Shown here in pieces: positions 56,944 to 64,000 of a stretch of 64,000 bases of DNA. Source of the DNA: Micromonospora echinospora (lineage in GTDB: Bacteria > Actinomycetota > Actinomycetes > Mycobacteriales > Micromonosporaceae); the NCBI RefSeq assembly GCF_014203425.1, contig NZ_JACHJC010000001.1:6102001-6166000 (forward strand). The letters run 5' to 3'. The notes beneath the pieces are model-generated. The model had not been told where the DNA came from. It ran no database searches and was given only the letters and a program-made list of their open reading frames with translations. Every line of letters begins with the position of its first letter. Positions within the stretch are counted from its first letter, which is position 1. The translations under genes and the position numbers were made by a program.

Positions 56944-56980
56944 CGACGGGCGCCCGGCCGGTGAGGCCGGGCGCCCGTCG
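56944..56980 (-). terminator. Terminator of GlsB-like gene 1
   Basis: A perfect 16-bp stem (CGACGGGCGCCCGGCC and its complement) with a 5-nt loop lies 18 nt after the gene. A near-identical hairpin follows gene 2, as part of a duplication. Confidence 0.8.
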
Positions 56981-56997
56981 AGGCGCGTGGTGCGGGG

Positions 56998-57282
56998 TCA
57001 GTAGCGCGAGACGCCGCGGCGACGGCCGACGCCGGCCACCAGGGCCACGCCGATCGCAGCGAAGAGCACCTGCAGCATCAGCTCGCGCCAGTCGATACCG
57101 GCGGTCTCGGCGAAGCCGGAGGCCCGGGCCACGATCGTGCCCAGAAGCGCGGCGCCGACACCGATCAGCATGTGCAGCCAAATCGGCATGTTCTGACGGC
57201 CCGGCACGACCAGCCGGCCCAGCGCGCCGACGATCAGACCAACGACCAGCGCCGTGATGATGCCCCAAACGGTGAGCTCCAT
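56998..57282 (-). CDS. GlsB/YeaQ/YmgE-family stress membrane protein, copy 1
   Basis: The 94-residue protein has three hydrophobic segments and the family motifs GLIVGALGRLVVPGRQNMPIW, IGVGAALLGTIVA and LFAAIGVALVAGVGRRRG. Such transglycosylase-associated proteins are induced by stress in many bacteria, with unclear mechanism. AAGGAGGAGGG precedes the ATG at 57282. It and the next gene, its terminator and upstream region form a tandem duplication. Confidence 0.9.
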   Translation of the reverse strand: MELTVWGIITALVVGLIVGALGRLVVPGRQNMPIWLHMLIGVGAALLGTIVARASGFAETAGIDWRELMLQVLFAAIGVALVAGVGRRRGVSRY

Positions 57283-57308
57283 GGTCGCCCTCCTCCTTAA
57301 GATCGGGT

Positions 57309-57324
57309 CACACATTTTTGTGTG
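57309..57324 (-). promoter_or_regulatory. 5' leader hairpin of GlsB-like gene 1
   Basis: CACACA-TTTT-TGTGTG forms a 6-bp stem about 27 nt before the ATG. The matching position in copy 2 is CGCAC...GTGCG, with compensating changes. Confidence 0.5.
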
Positions 57325-57478
57325 GTTACTGTCGTGATCGCTAAGTTCCCGACCGCCCGGAAATCCAAACCGACTCCGATGACGAATTGTTCAGACGTAC
57401 GCTGAACTGCTGTTTCTCCTCGAAACCAGGCGCGGCGAGCGGCAGGGACGCACGGACGGGGTTCAATGCCGAAAGCGC

Positions 57479-57514
57479 CGACGGGCGCCCGGCCAGGTGG
57501 CCGGGCGCCCGTCG
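57479..57514 (-). terminator. Terminator of GlsB-like gene 2
   Basis: A 16-bp stem identical in sequence to that after gene 1, with loop AGGT, 23 nt after the gene 2 stop. Confidence 0.8.
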
Positions 57515-57537
57515 AGGCGCGTTCGTGCGCGGGTCAG

Positions 57538-57822
57538 TTACCGCGAGACGCTGCGGCGGCGGCCGACGCCGGCCACCAGGGCCACAGCGATGGCGGCGAG
57601 CACGACCTGCACGGCCAGCTCGGCCCAGTCGATGCCGGCGGTCTGCGTGGCGATGCCGAGCGCCCGGGCCAGGACGGTGCCCAGCAGGGCGGCGCCGACG
57701 CCGATCACCATGTGCAGCCACATCGGCATGTTCTGCCGGCCCGGCACGACCAGCCGGCCCAGCGCGCCGACGATCAGACCCACGACCAGCGCGGTGACGA
57801 TGCCCCAGACGGTGAACTCCAC
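57538..57822 (-). CDS. GlsB/YeaQ/YmgE-family stress membrane protein, copy 2
   Basis: The 94-residue protein differs from copy 1 at few positions in the first half (MEFTVWGIVTALVVGLIVGA) and more in the second (GIATQTAGIDWAELAVQVVLAAIAVAL). It starts with GTG at 57822, with GGAGGACC upstream, and ends with TAA. It is transcribed in the same direction as copy 1 and lies upstream of it, each with its own leader and terminator. Confidence 0.9.
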   Translation of the reverse strand: MEFTVWGIVTALVVGLIVGALGRLVVPGRQNMPMWLHMVIGVGAALLGTVLARALGIATQTAGIDWAELAVQVVLAAIAVALVAGVGRRRSVSR

Positions 57823-57844
57823 GGTCGGTCCTCCTAAGCGATTT

Positions 57845-57859
57845 CGCACGTTCTGTGCG
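57845..57859 (-). promoter_or_regulatory. 5' leader hairpin of GlsB-like gene 2
   Basis: CGCAC-GTTCT-GTGCG forms a 5-bp stem about 22 nt before the GTG, at the same place as the CACACA/TGTGTG hairpin of copy 1. Confidence 0.5.
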
Positions 57860-57991
57860 TTTGCTGTCGTGACCGCTAAGTGCCCGACGCATCGAAAACC
57901 GAAACCGGCGGCATCGACCACCGCTCCCCCCGCGACCGCGAACCTGCAGGTGGGAGCGCTGCCACCGGCTGAAAATTTCCTGGGTACGCGA

Positions 57992-58027
57992 ACCGGCCGG
58001 CGCCCTCGGACGAGGACGCCGGCCGGT
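57992..58027 (-). terminator. Terminator of lepA
   Basis: ACCGGCCGGCG and CGCCGGCCGGT form an 11-bp stem with further inner pairing (CCTCG/CGAGG), 16 nt after the lepA stop. Confidence 0.72.
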
Positions 58028-58043
58028 CACGAAGCCTTGGCTG

Positions 58044-59921
<1,878 letters not shown>

Positions 59922-60026
59922 AGCGGTCCGTTCTGGTCGGCTGACGTGAGCGGGCCGGCGCGCCGCCGGCCCCCTCCATGGTCCCACGTCGCCCGGAGCG
60001 CGCCCGGACTCCCCCTTTACTCCGTC

Positions 60027-60563
60027 CTACTCCACGGGTGGCTCGACGAAGAGCGCGGCCAGCCTCGGCAGCCGGCGGCGGGCCTCCTCCTCGTCGTCGA
60101 AGTCCCAGAAGTCGTTCAGGTCGGGCACCGGCACCGGGTCACGCTCGGCCGGCAGGTCGGCCGCGGTGGCCTTCCGGTACGCGTCCCACGGCACCGCAAG
60201 CATCTGCTCGCACTCGAACTCCTCGCCGCTGAGCGCCGCCGCCCGGACCTGCGGCAACTCGGCGAGCGAGTCCGGGTCGCCGACCGCCTTGGCGAACACC
60301 GCCCGGCCCTGGGTCATCAGCCAGCCCCGGAAATACTCGAAGCCGTCGTCGGACGCGCCCCCGTTGATCAGGTACGCCGCGCCCCAGAGGTCGACCTGGT
60401 AGGAGGCGGCGAGCACCCGCCGCTGGTGGTGGGCGTACCCGACGATCTCCTCCGGGTCGCGCTCGGCCAGCAGCGCGACCGCCCGGGCGGCGACCGCGTC
60501 GGGCTCTCCCCCGGCCCCGGCGCGGGCCTCGTCGATCAGCTGCCAGAACTCGTCGGTCCTCAT
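60027..60563 (-). CDS. DUF4240 domain protein
   Basis: The 178-residue product has the DUF4240 layout: MRTDEFWQLIDEAR, FEYFRGWLMTQGRAVFAKAVGDPDSLAEL, FECEQMLAVPWDAYRKAT. This family is common in actinobacteria and related to WGR/ankyrin-associated proteins, but its role is unknown. ATG at 60563 has no ribosome site; CAGACT lies 7 nt upstream, so a leaderless message is possible. It diverges from the phosphotransferase gene. Confidence 0.85.
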   Translation of the reverse strand: MRTDEFWQLIDEARAGAGGEPDAVAARAVALLAERDPEEIVGYAHHQRRVLAASYQVDLWGAAYLINGGASDDGFEYFRGWLMTQGRAVFAKAVGDPDSLAELPQVRAAALSGEEFECEQMLAVPWDAYRKATAADLPAERDPVPVPDLNDFWDFDDEEEARRRLPRLAALFVEPPVE

Positions 60564-60622
60564 GGTGGGCAGTCTGGCAGAGCCCTCCGACGCGCCGGGG
60601 CGGCGCGCTCCGGTACGGCAGC

Positions 60623-61636
60623 ATGGTGCGGGTGCGTGCGATCTCACTTCCACCGGTTCCGTACGGGTCCACGGCCGTGCGGCCGGGCTGGACCGACCTG
60701 CCGGCCGGGCTGCGGGAAGCGCTGGCCGCCCGGCTCGGCGGCTCACCGGCGGCGGTCCGGGTGGCCGCCGGCGGGTTCACCAGCGGCTTCGCCGCCGTAC
60801 TGACAGGTCCCGCCGGTGCGCGCGTGTTCGTCAAGGCGGCGGCGCTGGACGGGCAGCGGCACCTGGTCGACTGGTACGCCCACGAGGCGGCGATCCTGGC
60901 CCGGCTCCCGGCCGGCCTGCCGGCGCCCCGGCCACGCTGGGCGCTCACCGAGTCCGGCTGGTACGCGCTCGCGCTCGACGCGATCGACGGGCACACCCCC
61001 CGGCTGCCCTGGGCGCCGGCCGAGCTGGACGCCGCCCTGGCCGCGTACGCCGAGGTGGCCGCCGCCCTCGCCGACCCGCCCGCGGAGCTGGTCGCGCTCC
61101 CGCTCCCCCGGCTCGCGGACCTGGCCCGCGACGACATCCTCTGGTGGGGCGAGGTGGCCGCCGGACGTGAGCCGCTGCCCGAGCCGGCGGCCGGCGCCCC
61201 GCTGGCCGAGCTGGTGGCGCTGGAGTCACGCCTGCCCGGGTACGCCGACGCCGCACCCGGACTGGCCCACGGCGACCTGCGGGTGGACAACCTCCTGATC
61301 GACTCCGACGGGCGGGCCTGGCTCTGCGACTGGCCCTGGCTCTGCCACGGGCCGGGCTGGTTCGACCTGGCCGGGCTGCTGCTCACCGCGTACGCCAGCG
61401 GCCTGGACGCGGACGCCGCGTTCGCCGGACACCCGGCCGCAGCAGGCGCGCCCCGGGACGCGCTGGACGTGACGCTGGCCGCGCTGGCCGGCTACTACCT
61501 GACCGGGGCCGCCGCCGGACCGTCGACGGCGTCCCCGCACCTGCGCGCCCACCAGCGCTGGAGCGGCGAGCAGGCGCTCGGCTGGCTGGCCGAGCGGCGA
61601 GGCTGGCCCTGGGCACGCCCCGCACTTCCCTCTTAA
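60623..61636 (+). CDS. Aminoglycoside/choline-kinase-like phosphotransferase
   Basis: The 337-residue kinase-fold protein has a nucleotide loop (GGFTSGFAAVL), FVKAAAL with the ATP-binding Lys, the catalytic Brenner motif GLAHGDLRVDNLLI and the metal-binding Asp in WLCDWPWLC. It belongs to the APH family, whose members act on small molecules; a resistance role cannot be assumed. The start ATG at 60623 has no strong ribosome site; GTG codons follow at once. Confidence 0.88.
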   Translation: MVRVRAISLPPVPYGSTAVRPGWTDLPAGLREALAARLGGSPAAVRVAAGGFTSGFAAVLTGPAGARVFVKAAALDGQRHLVDWYAHEAAILARLPAGLPAPRPRWALTESGWYALALDAIDGHTPRLPWAPAELDAALAAYAEVAAALADPPAELVALPLPRLADLARDDILWWGEVAAGREPLPEPAAGAPLAELVALESRLPGYADAAPGLAHGDLRVDNLLIDSDGRAWLCDWPWLCHGPGWFDLAGLLLTAYASGLDADAAFAGHPAAAGAPRDALDVTLAALAGYYLTGAAAGPSTASPHLRAHQRWSGEQALGWLAERRGWPWARPALPS

Positions 61637-61810
61637 TTTCTCTCCCCCCCGCCCTTTGATCCACACCAGTACGGGGAAGTGGCGGCATCACACGGGCCCT
61701 GACCACACCACCTCCCCGAAGTGGTGCTGCTGAACCTGCCTGGAAGGCCGCGTGATCCCTGGCTGCGACGGCGCGCGAGGGCGGGGGCGGGTGGGCCGGC
61801 CGGAGGCGTT

Positions 61811-61840
61811 TTGGCTCGTCCGGGACCGACCTGGTAGCCT
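61811..61840 (+). promoter_or_regulatory. rpsT promoter (TTGGCT-N18-TAGCCT)
   Basis: A -35 TTGGCT (61811-61816) and a -10 TAGCCT (61835-61840), separated by 18 nt, give a leader of about 70 nt before rpsT. Confidence 0.62.
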
Positions 61841-61918
61841 GGCTTTTCGCGCGGCGGTGACGCATGCTCGTCGTGCGCGAAAGCAGACCAACCCGAGCTA
61901 TCAAGACGAGGCTGTCGC

Positions 61919-62185
61919 GTGGCGAACATCAAGTCCCAGATCAAGCGCAACCGGCAGAACGAGAAGCGCCGGCTGCGTAACAAGTCGGTCAAGTCGTCGC
62001 TGAAGACCGCCATCCGGAAGTTCCACGAGGCTGCCGAGGCGGGCGACGCCGAGAAGGCCACCGTGCTGATGCGTGAGGCCACCCGGAAGCTGGACAAGGC
62101 TGCCAGCAAGGGTGTCATCCACGCCAACCAGGCGGCCAACCGCAAGTCGGCGATCGCCAAGCGCGTCGCCTCGTTCTCTGCCTGA
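61919..62185 (+). CDS. rpsT: 30S ribosomal protein S20
   Basis: The 88-residue, very basic helical protein begins [34 protein letters not shown] and ends [16 protein letters not shown], the complete S20 pattern. S20 binds 16S rRNA helix 44 and the 5' domain. It starts with GTG at 61919 after GACGAGG. It is a single gene with its own promoter and terminator, next to holA as in other actinobacteria. Confidence 0.98.
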   Translation: MANIKSQIKRNRQNEKRRLRNKSVKSSLKTAIRKFHEAAEAGDAEKATVLMREATRKLDKAASKGVIHANQAANRKSAIAKRVASFSA

Positions 62186-62205
62186 CCGGCACCGCAGATA
62201 CGACG

Positions 62206-62239
62206 GGAAGCCCCGGGGCCATCGAGCCCTGGGGCTTCC
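62206..62239 (+). terminator. Terminator of rpsT
   Basis: GGAAGCCCCGGGGC and GCCCTGGGGCTTCC form a 14-bp stem with one G-U wobble, 21 nt after rpsT. Confidence 0.85.
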
Positions 62240-62265
62240 GCCTGTCCACACTCCGATCACGCCGC

Positions 62266-62316
62266 GGATCCTGGTACGAAATGGGCCCTCGGATGGGCGG
62301 TTCCGTACCAGGATCC
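62266..62316. repeat. Inverted repeat between rpsT and the convergent small gene
   Basis: GGATCCTGGTACG and CGTACCAGGATCC form a perfect 13-bp stem around a 25-nt loop. It is a second hairpin after the rpsT terminator and may stop the opposite transcript, or be another intergenic repeat of the kind seen at 25558 and 46610. Confidence 0.72.
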
Positions 62317-62404
62317 CCGCACGGCGCGGCACGTGGCGTCGTGATCGCGGGCGCATCTTCGGCTGCCGCTGACCGGTGGGAGGGCCTGGCGGCGGGAGGC
62401 GCAG

Positions 62405-62869
62405 CTACCGCCCGCCCGGGCGGTCGAACGTCGCGCGTTGCGGATGGTGGTAGCGGACGCCCCGGGAGTCGGTGGTCGCGCCGCCCGGCAACGACCGAAC
62501 GCTCTGGGCCGTGCCACCCGGCAACGCGCGGGCGCTCGCGGGCACCCGGGCCCGGCCGACCACCGGCTCCATCTGCCGCCGGAAGCGGTCCCGCTCCTGC
62601 TCGGGCACCAGCGCCGCGGTGCGGACGACCATCTCGGCGACCACGTCGTTGAGCTTGACCATCGCGGCCACCGCGACCGGCAGCACCAGCACCGCCCACC
62701 AGCTCACCAGTTCGGCGAGCGCGAGCAGCACGGCGAGCGCCATCGCGCCCTCGAAGAACAGGAAGCAGAGCACCCCGCCCGGGTTGACGAAGCGCAGGCC
62801 CAGCACCCGGGCGTAGAGCGGGCGGTACCGCTCCTCGTCCGTGGCCACCGTCGACCACGCTCGGGTCAC
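62405..62869 (-). CDS. Two-span membrane protein of unknown function
   Basis: The 154-residue product has a charged start, two hydrophobic helices (GGVLCFLFFEGAMALAVLLALAELV; WWAVLVLPVAVAAMVKLND) and a basic, disordered C-terminus (RVRYHHPQRATFDRPGGR region). GTG at 62869 overlaps the holA stop (GTGA), so it is co-translated with holA; a GTG at 62848 is an alternative. No function is known; equivalents sit behind holA in related genomes only by inference. Confidence 0.75.
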   Translation of the reverse strand: MTRAWSTVATDEERYRPLYARVLGLRFVNPGGVLCFLFFEGAMALAVLLALAELVSWWAVLVLPVAVAAMVKLNDVVAEMVVRTAALVPEQERDRFRRQMEPVVGRARVPASARALPGGTAQSVRSLPGGATTDSRGVRYHHPQRATFDRPGGR

Positions 62870-63846
62870 CGGGCGCCGCCCTGCCGGGCCGCGGCCACCG
62901 CGAACACGGCTCGCTCCAGCGCGTACGCCCGGTCGTCGGCGCCGCCCTTGACCGCCGCGTTGCACTCGGCGGCCACCTGCATCGCCTCGACCAGGCCCTC
63001 GGGCGTCCAGCCCCGGGCACGCACCTGAGCCTTCTCGATCTTCCAGGCCGGCATGCCCAGCGTCTTGGCCAGCTGAAACGGGCTTCCCCGACCGGCGGCT
63101 GCGACCCGGGCCACGGTGCGTACGCCGTCGGCCAGCGCGTCGGCGATCGGCACCGGATCGACACCGACGTGCAACGCCCACCGCAGCGCCTCCAGCGCGC
63201 CGGGCACGTCGCCGACCATCGTCGCGTCGGCCACCGTGAAGCCGGTCACCTCGGCCCGTCCCCGGTAGTAGCGGGCCACCGTGTCCGCGCCGATCCGCCC
63301 GTCCGTGTCGGCGAGCAGCTGCGAGCAGGCGGCGGCCAGCTCCCGCATGTCGTTCCCGACCGCCGCGACCAGGGCGTCAGCCGCGTCCGGCGTGCACTTG
63401 CCACCGTTGCGGCGGATCTCGTCGCGCACGAAGGCGGCCCGCTCCCGGTCGCCCTTGAGCTTCATCGCCGGCACCACTGTGGCGCCGGCCGCCCGCAGCC
63501 CGTCGGCGAACGCCTTGCCCTTGGCCCCGCCCAGGTGCAGCACCACGAGCTGCACGTCCGGGTCGGGATTCTTCGCGTACGCCAGCAGCGCGGTGGACAG
63601 GTCCTTGCGGGCGTCCTGACCGGAGCGGAGCACCAGCACCCGGCGGCCGCCGAACAGCGACGGGCTGAGCATCTCGGCGATCTCGCCGACGGTCAGCGTG
63701 CCGGCCTGGTATTCCCGCACGTCCACGTCGGGGTCCACCTCGCGGGCCCGGGCGACGGCTTCGGTCACCGCTCGCGTGGCGAGCAGCTCCTCGTCGCCGA
63801 GGACGAGCACAATAGGGGGCAGGTCGGCGGGGGTCACGTCGCCCAT
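62866..63846 (-). CDS. holA: DNA polymerase III, delta subunit
   Basis: HolA opens the beta sliding clamp within the clamp loader. The 326-residue protein has the AAA+-like N-terminal domain (PIVLVLGDEELLATRAV, MLSPSLFGGRRVLVLRSG, LVVLHLGGAKGKAF) and the helical C-terminal collar domain (PAWKIEKAQVRARGWTPEGLVEAMQ). ATG at 63846 begins the conserved part. It precedes a small membrane-protein gene. The usual upstream neighbour comEC would lie beyond the right edge. Confidence 0.93.
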   Translation of the reverse strand: MGDVTPADLPPIVLVLGDEELLATRAVTEAVARAREVDPDVDVREYQAGTLTVGEIAEMLSPSLFGGRRVLVLRSGQDARKDLSTALLAYAKNPDPDVQLVVLHLGGAKGKAFADGLRAAGATVVPAMKLKGDRERAAFVRDEIRRNGGKCTPDAADALVAAVGNDMRELAAACSQLLADTDGRIGADTVARYYRGRAEVTGFTVADATMVGDVPGALEALRWALHVGVDPVPIADALADGVRTVARVAAAGRGSPFQLAKTLGMPAWKIEKAQVRARGWTPEGLVEAMQVAAECNAAVKGGADDRAYALERAVFAVAAARQGGAR

Positions 63847-64000
63847 ACTCGCACGCCCTCCGACCCGATCGGACCTGGTCATCGAGGACTGTGACGGCGC
63901 AGCCCGCACTCAGCGCAAATCCAGACATTTGCCTTGATCCACCATCTATCCCAACAAGATTCGCCACCTCACCGCTGTCGTACCGGGTCGGGGCCGCGCG
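63847..64000. other. Unassigned right end
   Basis: The last 154 bases are locally less GC-rich (CATCTATCCCAACAAGATTCG). One reverse-strand frame stays open to the edge, but its translation shows no recognisable domain and joins out of frame with holA, so nothing is called. Confidence 0.3.

Noticed and set aside
60623..61636. Aminoglycoside resistance phosphotransferase
   Set aside because: Only family-level kinase motifs are present; such chromosomal APH-like genes are common and usually act on other small molecules.

Overview
The window is very GC-rich (roughly 72-74 percent), with strong G/C at third codon positions, many GTG/TTG starts, 4-base start/stop overlaps and several probable leaderless genes. 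Gene content and order are those of a high-GC actinobacterium, most likely Micromonosporaceae (Micromonospora or a close relative). The order holA, rpsT, lepA, hemW, hrcA-dnaJ-rsmE, HIT, phoH-ybeY-CorC-CDA-like-era, recO-uppS, SmtB-type ArsR, glyS, dgt follows the arrangement known from Mycobacterium tuberculosis (Rv2413c down to Rv2344c), with lineage-specific genes inserted. The genus is an inference; the actinobacterial backbone is direct.

Layout. 1-10.5 kb: a BCCT transporter (cut by the window edge), an iron-box-controlled siderophore reductase, a VOC protein coupled to dgt, pyruvate phosphate dikinase, a GH20 hexosaminidase with operator-like dyads upstream, a lipoprotein, and a divergent TetR / monooxygenase-methyltransferase unit. 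10.8-16.6 kb: a secreted papain-like peptidase, dusB, an AbiEi/DUF559-type protein bracketed by two inverted 56-bp repeats, glyS and small membrane proteins. 16.7-20.3 kb: znuABC behind a Zur-box-like site, followed by an ArsR repressor with an SmtB-type zinc site. 20.4-24.7 kb: acyl-CoA dehydrogenase, DUF6328, SIS-domain protein, hydrolase. 24.7-27.9 kb: TPP riboswitch and the ykoEDC thiamine/HMP ECF transporter.

28.0-31.9 kb is the most unusual part: a tight five-gene cassette of a MauE-like membrane redox protein, a membrane-anchored MauD/TlpA-like thioredoxin, a fused ABC exporter, an S26 signal peptidase and a 68-residue precursor whose C-terminal part carries eight cysteines in a C/CxC/CxC/CxC/C pattern. 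A 17-bp-stem terminator follows. It looks like a self-contained system for making, oxidatively folding, exporting and trimming a disulfide-rich peptide.

32-50 kb: gnd, two small proteins, uppS-recO, a DUF4097 lipoprotein, an acyltransferase, and the era-CDA-ybeY-phoH operon, in which phoH is interrupted by a 357-residue intein with class 3 (W-C-T) features and an intact-looking LAGLIDADG endonuclease. Then a serine hydrolase-HIT pair, SDR, rsmE, dnaJ and hrcA with CIRCE. 50-64 kb: DUF4870 protein, hemW, enoyl-CoA hydratase, lysozyme-like protein, a sugar ABC transporter behind a ROK/CsnR-like operator, a tandem duplication of a GlsB/YeaQ gene with its regulatory region, lepA, DUF4240, a kinase-like phosphotransferase, rpsT, a small membrane protein and holA.

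Three near-identical 56-bp double-palindrome repeats (12744, 13883, 45741) form a dispersed intergenic family. Two of them end so that their last bases complete a -10 hexamer exactly 6 nt before a start codon. No rRNA, tRNA, CRISPR array, prophage or IS transposase was found.
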